Assembly: GCA_004154925.1 (NCBI GenBank)
Contig: QJNS01000036.1
Location: 344,286-408,285 of the forward strand
Direction: 5' to 3'
Source: Monosporascus cannonballus
Lineage: Eukaryota; Ascomycota; Sordariomycetes; Xylariales
DNA: 64,000 nt
Both the position numbers and the translations under genes were made by a program. The notes under the pieces are model-generated. The model saw only the letters and a list, made by a program, of their open reading frames with translations. It was not told the origin of the DNA and did no database searches. Below are positions 24,763 to 36,595 of this stretch, piece by piece. Numbering within the stretch: position 1 is the stretch's first letter; each line of letters opens with the position of its first letter.

Positions 24763-26683
24763 TAAATTTACGTTATTAATATTATATAAATAATTATATT
24801 TATATTCCGATATTTATAATTTCTTTAGATTTTAATTTTTTATTTTTAATTATTACATCCAATTTTAGTTTTACGTATTACTTTCGTTATATACTTAATT
24901 GCGGTTTTTAGAATCAATAATTTCTTTATTATAAGTTTTTTATTTTACTTTATTTGCAAGTTTTAAGGAAAAGTTTAATTAGGTAATAAGAAATCTGTTA
25001 TTTAGATATAATTATATGCGCCTTTTTCGAAATAATAATAATAATAATAATAATAAATCTTTTTCAATATTTCAAAGTTTTTGTTTCGAAACGTTTAAAA
25101 GTAATAAAATTATATATTTTATTATTTTAATTATCGTAATTTTATCGAAAATTGCAATATACTTTATAAATTTAGAAATACCTTAATCTATTCAAATTTT
25201 AGTTAATATTTTTCCGTTCTTAAAAAATATTTAAATTATAAAAATATATACATAATGTTAAAGTATTTAAAGATACATTTTTAATATAATTATGTAATTT
25301 GTATATTGATTTAATTTAATCCGATATCTTTGTGTGTTTCGTTTTTTAAATTATGGACTGAATTATGTATTAATGATTATAAAATCATTTTACATGTTAT
25401 CGAATTTTACTTCAATATATTTATACTCATATTTAAAAATGATCTACAATATTAAAGTATATACCTTAATATAAATAATTTAAATTTTGTCGTTTTTATT
25501 TTCGAATATAATAATAACACAACGCATATAATAATAACAACGTCGTATTTATCAATAACTATCGAATATTTAATTAATAAATTCATTAATAATACGAATC
25601 TTTACAAAGTACGAATATTATATTTAAGTAAACGATTATTATTGTGTTTTCAATAAAGTTAACGCATTTTTAATAATTTGTAAATTTCATTTTAAACATA
25701 ACTTTCTTGTTAATAATTAATTTTCTATTATTAAACAAATTACAAATACCTGAGCAGTATTAATCAATTTAAGAGAAAAACAATTGCTTATTATATTAGT
25801 TTTATATTGAACTATTCTCTAAAAGGTAAATTAAATTAATTTAACTTTTAGTTTCGTATATTTCTTTTAAAAAAAATTAAATTAAGTTTATTCATTTCGC
25901 CTTAAAACTATAAATATTAAAGAAATATTAAATTAATTTCTAAAAAAATAGAAGGCCCATTATGTTTTACAAAGTATAAACGAGTTTGGAAGAAAATCAA
26001 CTTAAATATTTAAAAACTAAAAAGAAATTTATAATATTATGATATTATTTTTCAAGTTCATATAAAATTCGTTTATATTTTACATATATTCCGTTTATTT
26101 AAAGCTGTTAAAATATAAGTTCCGGTAATTTATTTTAACCAAAATCTTTAAAATTACGATTTATATATTAAAGTCTTAAATTTTAAAATTAAATTTAATT
26201 ATTAAAATTACAGTAATCCAACAACATTTAATTATGAACATAGTAATATATGTGTTAATAAGTTATTTGATTTTTAGGAAATTATTACGTTTGTAAATCG
26301 GAATTTTAAAGCTTATAATTAATTAGCTTTTATATTGTTAAATAATAAATTTTTAAAAACAATATTAACTTAAACTTGATTTATGAAATTAGACTTTCTC
26401 TTTATATTTTAGTCTTTTTGAATATTTTAATTCTTTTTAATACTTTTCAAATGATTTTAAAACCTGTTTATTAAATTACTAAATAATTAATTCTTAGTTT
26501 AAAATATCAATATGATATGTATTTTCGATTTTTATATATACTGTTTTAAAAATCATAAAACATTTAAATTTTTAATAATTTTAAATTAACTTTTGCTTAT
26601 TATATGGAATTTCCTATTACGTAATCACCAATTAATTAAATAATTTAAAAATGTCGTTAATATTATAATTTAAAATAATATCA
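24763..26683. other. AT-rich filler, no gene seen
   Basis: Very AT-rich with no ORF above background. A short (AAT)n tract lies near 25,035-25,056. No transposase or pol motif could be read on either strand. Confidence 0.6.
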
Positions 26684-27119
26684 AGTAGGTATATAGAGCA
26701 CAATAAGGCAATTAATGTTCGAATTGACAACGTTTTACTTTTAGTAGTATAATAGCTATGCCTTTGGTTTCGTGCCGTAATAGTTTGTCAGCTTTTCTAT
26801 GGGTTGGGCGTTCGATTTCTGGATTGGACAGCTAACTTATCTCGTAGATGAGTTAAATGCGAGGCGGACTTCTAGTCAGCGCAGTTATTTTAAGCGTAGA
26901 GTTTAAGTCGACGTACAATTCGAAAATTGCCGAACGGCTAGGCGATTTTCGGTAGGGGGCTTTTAATCTTGGTTGTATTGAGACCATGTAATTAAAAAGA
27001 GGACTTACTGTTATAGTCCCAAGTGGCATCTAGTAGATATTATATAGAGCAGAACAAGGCGGTTAATGTTCGAGCTGATAACGTTCCATTTTTAGTAGTA
27101 TAATAGCTACGCTCCTATA
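26684..27119 (+). repeat. Direct repeat pair bounding a 270-bp less-mutated segment
   Basis: A block of about 78 bp (TATATAGAGCA...AAGGC...TTAATGTTCGA...AACGTT...TTTTAGTAGTATAATAGCTA) occurs at about 26,684-26,762 and again at 27,036-27,116 in the same orientation. Between them is a moderately GC-rich 270-bp sequence without a gene. A third copy in reverse orientation is at 49,788-49,895. The arrangement could be two short LTRs or solo terminal units of an unknown element. Confidence 0.55.
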
Positions 27120-27124
27120 CTCGT

Positions 27125-27405
27125 TGTGACGGCTAAGGATTTAACTAACTATTAAACCTAAGTCGTACGGGTTCATATTAGTAGGAGTATCGTAGAAATC
27201 TGAACAATGAGATTATTGTGGTTACGTTTCGTAATACCACAGGTGTTTTAGATAACGAATTGTTATTACAAGCTGGTGCTATTTAAATTATGGAAATAAT
27301 AAGCGTATATATCTTATTTCTAGCTTAAAGTGCTTAAAGTGCTTAAAGTGCTTAAAGTGCTTAACCCTTTAAGTTCTCTAAGTTCTTTAATCCCTGTTAT
27401 ATTAC
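27125..27405 (-). repeat. Truncated solo LTR of the Gypsy family
   Basis: In reverse orientation it matches the end of the Gypsy LTR: TGTGACGGCTAAGG...AACTATTAAACC...GGGTTCATATTAGTAGGAGT corresponds to the reverse complement of 23,460-23,559, and ATTATGGAAATAATAAGCGT to that of about 23,370. It contains a clean run of four GCTTAAAGT units at 27,329-27,365. The LTR start (TGTTATGACC) is missing, cut by the next repeat. Confidence 0.7.
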
Positions 27406-27540
27406 CTCAGCTAGCTTGTGCCTCTGCTGGTTTGTATTTATTTTTGATATAATTTTATATATTACGTCAAGGCGCTAAAATTAACCAATCGAATAACGTA
27501 TCCTCGAAACGAATTAGCGTAACCGAAATTAGAATTATAC
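27405..27540 (-). repeat. Short interspersed repeat family S, copy 1
   Basis: Reverse complement of the unit at 54,133-54,264: shared blocks are TTACCTCAGCTAGCT, AAGGCGCTAAAATTAACCAA and ACGTATCCTCGAAACGAATTA. About 130 bp, no coding potential. Confidence 0.65.
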
Positions 27541-28602
27541 AAAAACGTTTTATTTAATATTTTTTAAATAAAATAATCAAGTTTTTGATTTATATAATAA
27601 ATTAACAGAAAATACTTGTAATATTTTAAATATATATAAAGTACCAATTAATATGTATATATAAATTGTTTAAAAAATTAAAATAATATTTAAAATTATT
27701 ATAATTAAATCAATATTCGACAAAACTATTAACAGTAATATTTTATAGTTATAATAAGGTAAATACCGCATATATAATTTTGCTATAAACCGTTTGAAAA
27801 TAATTTAATACGGAAAAACCGGTGTTATTATATTTTAATTTATACGTGCTATTATTATTAAATCGTAATTATAAAAACATTAAATATAATTGAATGCAAA
27901 ATAGTTTAATATTTATAATATAATTAATTTAAGTTTAATAAGTTTAATATTTTATATATACGTTAAATATAAATTAATATATATATATAAGAATGTTTTA
28001 AATTTTTTAAATAAAGATTAACATTAATATATTTAAATTTAAATTTAGAAATTAAATAATCGTAACGTTTTTATAGTTATAATATTATAATTACCGATTA
28101 TATTATTATATACTAAATTTGTCTTATTATATTTTGTATAAAAAGTCCCTTTTTTAAAATTTTAACCGTACGAAATATTATTTTTATATTATAATTATAA
28201 AAAGATTAACGTTATTGAAATACGAAATGCTTTTATACTTATAATATAATACACTTAATTTACGCGAATAAAAATATATTTCCACGAGATTCTTTTCTAT
28301 TAAACTACTTTTTTTAAAAAGTCTACAATTAAATATTATATATAAAAATTATATTATTATAATTATCAAGATATTTTAGATTCAAAAATAATATCACTTA
28401 AAACTTTTGAATTTATTATAATACTTTAATTAAATTAACCGTAATTTAAAGATTTTATACACCGTTAAAAGAACCGCTTTAGAAAATTTTAAAAATATAT
28501 TCTTTTTATTTTCTAAGTATTGTTTATTCTTATATCTTTTTCAATTTCTTTTAAAAAAATATAAGAAGTTTTATATAAAATAATATTAACGAAGGCCAAA
28601 AA
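27541..28602. other. AT-rich filler, no gene seen
   Basis: More than 1 kb of highly AT-rich sequence with no readable domain or strong repeat. Confidence 0.6.
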
Positions 28603-28757
28603 ATTATAACTTGCTATTAGGCCTTATTTTAGAGGTTTTATTATTTTTGTGAGTTTTTTACAAATTAGGCTAGCGTAGTACTAAAAGCTATTTAGCCGCA
28701 GCTGTGCCGTAAGCTCAGCTTCAACCTCTAAAATAGGGCCTGATTTTAATGAGACAA
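28603..28757 (+). mobile_element. MITE family M, copy 1
   Basis: Terminal inverted repeats AGGCCTTATTTTAGAGGTT (from 28,619) and AACCTCTAAAATAGGGCCT (to 28,741) face each other about 120 bp apart, with no coding sequence between. The interior (GCAGCTGTGCCGTAAGCTCA) matches the copies at 33.9, 51.1 and 54.3 kb. Outer flanks TTGCTATTAGG and TGATTTTAATGAGACAA are also shared with the 51.1 kb copy, so the unit may extend a little beyond the inverted repeats. Confidence 0.65.
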
Positions 28758-28761
28758 CATT

Positions 28762-28885
28762 TATGCAGCTTAAGAGGCTTAAGGTGCCAAGACCTCTGAG
28801 AGCCTTAAGCTTATCACGTAATCGATTTCTGTGTCGAGTTTAGTTCCTTCTTGTCTCGACTATTTTTAGGCCCGCTAAGCCAGCT
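28762..28885 (-). repeat. Gypsy-family LTR fragment
   Basis: In reverse complement, ATTACGTGATAAGCTTAAGG ... GGCACCTTAAGCCTCTTAAG parallels GTTACGTAACCAGCTCAAAGG...CTTTAAGCCCCTTAAGCC of the Gypsy LTR at 16,765-16,820. The match is partial, and the fragment may come from a related family. Confidence 0.4.
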
Positions 28886-28888
28886 GGA

Positions 28889-31800
28889 TCTATCAGCTAA
28901 CTAGATGTGCTATAGCATATCAAATATGGAAAAGTTATCTTCTAACCGGAACATATATACTCCGTTGCTAGGCTACACAAAAGCTATACACGTTGCAAAA
29001 ACGTACGTAATTAGCTAAATATAATAATGTAATTAATATTTCTTATATTTAATAATTGAAAATTTTAATCCTTTCAGTAGTAATTAATTAGTTATTATTA
29101 AAAGGATATAAGTTTTATGTTACTAATAACCGTACATATTTTCGAAAATCTATAATAATATATATATCACTAATATTTAAGGCTATATATAAAGGGCTTA
29201 GAAATTAAAACGGGTTTAAAAGCGATTTTTAATTTAAAATATATATCTTTAATATATAGAAGTATACCGATTTGAAATTAATTATTTTTATGGTTTATTC
29301 AATTAATAAAATCTGATATAATTTTATATTCGAAACAGTTATTTTGTTTTTAAATTTGTAGGAATATTTCATTATCGAAAATATGTTATAGTTAAAAAAA
29401 GGGAATTAACTAAATTAATTAATTCATATTTTTTAACAGCAATAAAAAATAAATGAATGTATAATTCGTGTTTTATAACATATATTTATAAGGTTTACAG
29501 ATTCGAAAGTTTCTATGAAAGTAAATATAAAGTTATTAAATAAATATTAAAGTTAAACTTTTTAATAATTAAAAAGAATTTTAAAAAAAGCTTTAAAAGA
29601 AATACATAAAGTTGGTTAAATTAAGTAAAATATATAGTACTAAATTTTCAATTAATATTTAAAGAAAATTTTATAAACAATTAAAATAAATATTAAACTT
29701 ATTAAAAAATATGAACGAAGAAATTATAAAACAGTTAGATGTTATAATCTTAAAATAATAATTATATAAATTAACGACTTATAGATCATATTAACTTTTA
29801 CTATGAAAATTTGAATATTTATATTTTAAATAATAAAAAAGCAGAAATTAACACTAAGTTAATTAATTACTAGAAAGTAATGTTTAAACTTTTAAATCTT
29901 TAAAATATAACTTATTAATAATAGTTAAAATATTTTAAGACAAATTCCGATTCTTACAACATAATTATAAATTTGAATAATTGAAATACATTTAATTAAA
30001 AGAAACCTGAATTTATTAATTAAGAATCAGGAGATAAAGACTTAATCTAACACTTAAAACGAAATAAATCGAATATTTAAACTGTTTATTATAAATTATG
30101 TTAATATTCCTATATATTTTTTTTACAAAATCTCTAAAGGTTTCGTTTTTATAAAAGTATAATTATATATATAAAAGATAAAATAGTTTCTATTAAGTCC
30201 GTAGAAAAATTACGAGGTTATCCAAAAATATAAAAACATTTATTTTTCAAAAAACAAAATAATTCTTTGAATAACGTAAGTATTAACGTATTTTTTTAAT
30301 TAATTATATTTGTAACACAATAAAAATTTAATTGTATTTTTTAAAATTTGCTTTGTTTTAAATGTACGATCGATAATATATATATTTAGCGTAATTAATA
30401 AAGTGTTTAATTATAAACTTATTATATAAAATAACGAAATATATATATAAAGAGTAATTTAATTTTAATTTATATTGAAATAAAAATAAATATATTACTG
30501 CGAAAATGTAACGATCTTAAAACGTTATGTATATACAATATAACTTAGTTTAAACATTTCGCGTATAATTTAATATTATTTTAATAAATTGAAGAAGAAT
30601 GATAATAATATAAAATAAGATTTAAAAGTTTGATTAAAATTAAATAAAATTAAATTATTGTTATATTCATAAATAATTCGAAGAAAGACATTTCCAAAAT
30701 ATTAATATAATACATTTTAATATAATACTTCGAATTTATAAGTAAAACATTACTATAAACTTTATCTAATTATTGTATACTAGCATTAAAATTATATAAT
30801 ATTTACATTCAAATTATGTAAGCCTTAAAATAATCGTTTAACTTTTATTTTATATAAAGAAAATACGTTTAAAAGACCTTATAACGGTTAGATATTAAGT
30901 TTACGATAAAATAAAAGTTAAAAAATAAATACGCAGTATATTAAAAAAAGAATTTCTCGAATAACTGAAAAATTAATTATAGATTTTATAGATTTTAGAA
31001 AACACTGGAAGAGATATAAGTACGAAATATTTATTATTAATAAGGACTCAAATTATATTTAAAATATATATTATAAAATTAAAGTTATAATATTGTATTT
31101 TATATACTTCAATATTTTTAAATATTTTCAAAACTTAAAATATTTCTTTTATAACCAATCGAATACGATAATCGAATTTTAAAAGTTTTTTTACTTTAAA
31201 ATATATTATTATTGTTTATTTAATATTAAATTTAAAAATATAAAGCGTTTAGCAGATATTATAAAGCCGAAACAACTGTAATACAAAATAATATAAAAAA
31301 GTCTTAATTTTAATTTTATATCTTTTTACAACAGTAATACATTTATATAACCAAATATTTAGATATGTTTAGTTTAGAAACTTTTATATAATATTTTTGA
31401 TACTTATTTAAGGTATAAAAATAATAAAATAATATTTAATCATCAACTTTAAGATATCTATTTTTAAATTTATAATTATATAACTTTATTATAAGAAAAG
31501 TCATTATATAAAAAGGAAGACAAAGATTAACACCAAAATTATCTTAATTATTAATTATTAATTAATAAATATTTACGAAATTTCAAATTTTTTAATAAAT
31601 AAAGGTACGGGTATTCGAAATATATAATTTAATTAAAAACTTATTATTTTTAAAAAACTTTTAAGATTTTAAAAAAACAAACATATTTTATTAATAAAAG
31701 CGAATTTTGGCGTATTTTTGAATAAGTATTTATATTTAATTAAGATAGATATTATTTAAATATATATATATATATTCTTAGATTTTAAATAATATAATTT

Positions 31801-33865
31801 AAGTATTGATTAAATTAGCAATTTTAAAATAAAATAGTATTATTGTAAAAAACCGATAAAATAAGTAAAAACAAATTTAATATTTTTAAAGAAATATTTA
31901 TCATTATATAATCGTTATATTCGAATTGTCTGCATTTTTTCAATTATTTTTAACGTTTATTTATTATAATTATTATAATTATTACGCTGATAGAAAATAA
32001 ACCCAATTTTAAACTTTTATTATATTATTTATTCCAAACAGTTGAAAATATAACCGTATTTTAAAGTTAGAAAGATTTACTTAATATTTTATATTAAACC
32101 GAGAATGTGTCCTATAATTCTAGAATGTAAACAAGTGGTTTAGTTAATATAATTATCAATTAATTTATAAAATCCGGGAATTCAAGTAAATTAATAATCT
32201 TACATTTCTAGTACTTTACTTAAACGGCTTTAATTTATTAATATATTAGTAAATATTTATATTGTAAAACCGGATATATAAGCGTAATTTATTTTTATTG
32301 TTATAAAGCTTTAAGAGGGTAAATATATATATGTTAAAATAAAAGGTTTTAAAAATATAAATAGGTTAATTTATAAAATTATAAAAATATATAATTCTAG
32401 AATATTTTTAACTAAGTTTTTATTAAGCGAAAAAAGTGTTTAATATATGTATAAATATATATATATAAATTGGATACAACCGGTTAAATATAAAAATATA
32501 AGCAACGATTAGTAATATGTAATACTTAATAGCTTAAAAATACGTATAATATTATTTATATATTTGTATTTAGCGGAGATTCTCTTCAAATATTAATGGT
32601 TATTATAATACGATATAAAAGAACTAAACACTATAAACTTATTACCGTTTTCGTTTATACAAATATTGAAATACTATATAAAAAAGGTATATTTAAAATA
32701 TATATTTACTAATAAAATTCTACTAATTTTGAAAGTGTATTAATATATTAAAACATTTAAGAAATAACTTTATTTTATTATAAATCTTATTATTTTTGTT
32801 GTTAAAAATTATTTTGCACATTACTAAAAATATTATTATATGCTCTAAAAAGTCAATATCTCGTTGATTAAAAAATTTAAGAAATTAAGAAAGATATATC
32901 TTTATTAAAAATAAAAATATAGAATAATTTTTCGATATTAAAATAGTTAAAAATTACGTTAAACGGAAAATCTAGTGGTTTTAATTCAATTTTAATTTAA
33001 CATATTTAATTTTAACTAATATATATTGTTAAAACAAAATATAACTCTTACGTATTAGTTAATGCATATTATGATATATTTTTGTCGTAATTTGATTAAT
33101 ATAATTTAACTTTAATTTAATATTACATAAACCGAAATACTGAATCAATTTATATTATATTATATAAATATATTAATCGACGTATTTTATATATATAATA
33201 TTATTACTTAAAGAGAGTTCTAAATATATATTGTAAAAAGTCTTCGAAAATATAAATAAATATATATATAAATAAATAAATATTTTAAAAATCGGAACGC
33301 AATTAACATTTTTTATGTAAGGCGCTAAAACTTTTATTATTTTTTAATTAATTATAGAATTCGAAATTGACTTAAAATAAAAGTACAAAATATATAATAT
33401 AATAATTTGTATATTATACAGTTCATAAATATAATTATCGGTGTTCTTTTAATAAAATATAATATATTAATATATACAATTGTTAATTATAAAAACTAAT
33501 TGAAAAATATTAAATTAAAAACAATTATATATTTATAAGTAAGATATTAATAATAGAATTAATAGAAGTATTAATATATACAACTTGAAGGCTTTTTTAA
33601 AAATAAATTAAAATTAATATATATTGTAAAAGTGTTTAAATTACGAATAAGAAAATAATTTTTTGAAAAATGTAAAATAAATAATTAAAGCTTTAAAAAC
33701 AATAAAATATAGCAGTTAACGTTTTAAATACTTTAAAGTGTTAAAAGGGTATATAAACTAACTAGACGTGTTATAATATATCAAATACGAAAAAGTCACC
33801 TTTTAGTCGAAAGATATATACTCCGTTACTAGGTTATATAAAAGCTGTAAGCGTTATAAAAGCGC
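28889..33865 (+). mobile_element. Ty1/Copia retrotransposon C, RIP-mutated
   Basis: Two LTRs in direct orientation, 28,889-29,047 and about 33,750-33,865, share ACTAGATGTGCTATAGCATA / ACTAGACGTGTTATAATATA and ATATATACTCCGTTGCTAGG / ATATATACTCCGTTACTAGG. The internal region is colinear with Copia A: 30,835-30,900 corresponds to 1,495-1,560, and the conserved segment GTAAAACCGGATATATAAGC at 32,265 to 3,012. A weak RT block near 32,770-32,850 fits the FFYVDD region. Coding capacity is destroyed by stops. It is related to, but clearly a different family from, Copia A. Confidence 0.75.
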
Positions 33866-34054
33866 ATTGCCTTATCGCGATTAGAATTCCATTTTGAAGG
33901 TTGTGGCTGCGCCTGCGGCGTAGCAGCCGTAACTACAGCTATAGCTTTTAATAAAGAAATATCTGTTAAGGGTCTAATATATTAATTAAGTTTCTTTGAA
34001 AATCATTTCTATAAGATGAAAAAATCTCTAAAATATGACCTAATTACAAATTAT
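33866..34054 (-). mobile_element. MITE family M, copy 2
   Basis: In reverse complement it matches the copy at 54.26 kb: ATTGCCTTATCGCGATTAG, TTTTGAAGGTTGTGGCTGCG and the distal TCTCTAAAATATGACCTAAT inverted repeat. It begins immediately at the end of the Copia C LTR. The GC-rich GCGCCTGCGGCGTAGCAGCC section is scarcely mutated. Confidence 0.6.
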
Positions 34055-34979
34055 AATTTTTAACATTTAATTAATACCGTTCTACATAAATTCGTAAAGA
34101 GTATTGATAATAATATTCGTAATATATATTAATTTTAAAATGCTTCATATTACAATTTATATAATTTAGCACAAAATTCAAATATTGATATTTTAAATAG
34201 AATTTCAATTTTAATTGAAATTAATAATTAATTGTTATTGAAATATCTAAAATTTATAATTAATATCTGTTATAATTTTATAATTTGTTATATTTACTAT
34301 AATAATACTATATAATATTTACAATGGTTTATCATAAATAACGAAGTATATTCTTTTAATTAGCTAAATATGAGTTATATATTTAAATCTTTCAAATAAA
34401 GATTTTAAACTGTTAAATATTTTATTTTTGAAAATAAATTATTTATTTTTATTTAATATCTTTAATAATCTCGTAAATTATAAATGTATTTAATACATAT
34501 ATTAATACTAGATATAAAATTAATAATTTTATAAAACTATACGTTATTTATATATTCGCCTTATATTACGTACTATACTAAATAAATAAAGCTGAATATT
34601 ACGAGAACACTAAATTAATATAATATATAATTTGATTTTTGAAAAACTTAATATTTTACTCATTAATAAAATACATTTTAAAAAGTTTCTTTCCGTTAAA
34701 ATCGTTTAGTTCATAATTAATTTAGTTATTTATTAAAAGATATTATTAATTAAATTCACTACAAGATTAAGAAAATCTTATATTAAGAATGTTAATTTCT
34801 ATTTTTATTTTAATATCTATATATACGAAGAAACTTAATTTAAGAATATTTGATTATATAATTATTGGATTAACGTACTATATAAGCTCGCGACTTAAAC
34901 AAGTTCGTAACTCATTTTTTGTTCATATTCCGAATATCAATTTTAAATATGTATTATTTAACACTAATGATTTAAAACG
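34055..34979. other. AT-rich filler, no gene seen
   Basis: No recognisable domain. The 71-codon ORF at 34,789-35,004 lies at the junction with the pogo element and shows no transposase motif in its own frame; I treat it as chance. Confidence 0.5.
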
Positions 34980-36595
34980 TTTTACTAAAAAAGCTCATAA
35001 ATAAATTTAGCCGTTTAAACGAAAAAAAAGTATCCGAAATTTAGTTATAATACGCTTAGTACGATATACGATATTATTAAAACGACCTTGAAAGCTCGAT
35101 ATTATAATAAACGCGCTCGAACCGATATTATCCTCAATTTTCGAAAATTAATGCCGACCGAAAAGAAATCGATCGTCGAACGAATCCTTAACCTAAATAC
35201 GCGAATATTTCCTGTTCGGCGTTAGTACGTTAAAGATATAGCGAATTTGCTACTTACGGAATGCGTTACAAAACGCATCAGGATTAATTAAATGTTTAAT
35301 TTTGTTAAACGGTAAGAAAAATTGAAAATACGTTTAAATCAAAACTAAATAGTTAAAAGATTTTATGTAAAAATCTAAAGATATTTCAGAAATAATTTAA
35401 CTTTATCCGGGTTATAATTACAAAATACGATATTATAAAGAAAGATATTTATAATTTCGACGAAATGTGATTTTTAGCAAGGTTTTTTATAAAAATAAGC
35501 ATAGTTATTATTAATGCTAAAAAGCGTAGAAAATTTCGATAGACCTATTAAAAAAATCGGAAATAGTTTATGGTAATATAAGCCGTTAACTTTTAAAGCT
35601 GGGCTTTATTCTTATTTGTTATTTTTACTGAAAAGAACCACCTTTTTCGCTAATTCGCTAATAACCTATTTCTTTCCGACTAAGATTTGTAATAAACGAA
35701 AACGGCTAAATAACAAATAAACTAGGTTTAAAATGGATTAAATATTTTGATAAACATATTAAAACGCGTATCAAAAGTTCGAAATATCTTCTTATCCTTG
35801 ACGGTTACGAAAATTATTATTGGATCAAATTCGAAAAATACTGCTAAATTAACGATATTATTATTTTTTATATATCTGCCTATTTCTTTTATTGGTTTTA
35901 ACTTTTTGACGTATCCTGTTTTTCTATATTAAAACGTACGTATTTGCTTTATATCGAAAGTCTTATACGGCGGTATATTACTCATATTACCAAGGAAGAT
36001 TTTATCGCCGATTTTTGTAACGCGTTTAAAACTGCCATAACGATCGATAATATTAAATTCGGATACGTAAAAATAAAACTTATTTTATTCGATTTTTATC
36101 GCGCCTTTTTCGAATTAAAAGTTCTAGTTATACTTATACCGACCATTTTGCTGCTTATTTCTATTAATTTCGTTATTTCTTTATCTATAAAACCTTTTAG
36201 AAATATTATTAAAGCGATTTAACAGAAACGTTATTTACAAAGAACAATTCGAAATCACTAGGGTAATTTGCTAACAAAAATAATTAAATTAATTGATTTT
36301 TTAATAAAAAGTAACTTAATAGTTTTGTTTAAAGTTGTTTTTTTTTTTAAAAAAAACGGTTATTTACTTAAAACGAACCATTTCCGTAATAAATGCCGAA
36401 AAACTAAAAATAAACGTCTTTAAGAAAAAAGATTATTTACTATAAAGAAAGTACACACTTTTATAATTACGGAAAAAGATAATAATAAACAATCGCAGTT
36501 AATAACGACTGAAAATAATCGTCGCAAAAGGGCTCGGCGAAAAAACGGAAATATGGCGTTTGCGACAAATCGAGAAAGAATATGGATATATGTTA
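34980..36595 (+). mobile_element. pogo/Fot1-like transposon, near full-length (copy 2), RIP-mutated
   Basis: Transposase remnants appear in the right order on the plus strand. The helix-turn-helix/CENP-B-type region is near 35,150-35,330 (LMPTEKKSIVERILNLNTRIFP-type block, then YVKDIANLLL and FNFVKR). The first catalytic motif, DIYNFDE, is at 35,444-35,464. LILDGYENYYWIKFEKY near 35,790-35,845 carries the second catalytic Asp, intact here. NAFKTAITIDNIKFGYVK follows near 36,020-36,075, and the basic tail (NNRRKRARRKNGNMAF) runs to about 36,590. The CxxC...H tail of copy 1 is eroded. There are several in-frame stops and frame changes. The 92-codon ORF at 35,944-36,222 is the best-preserved piece. 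Confidence 0.75.
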
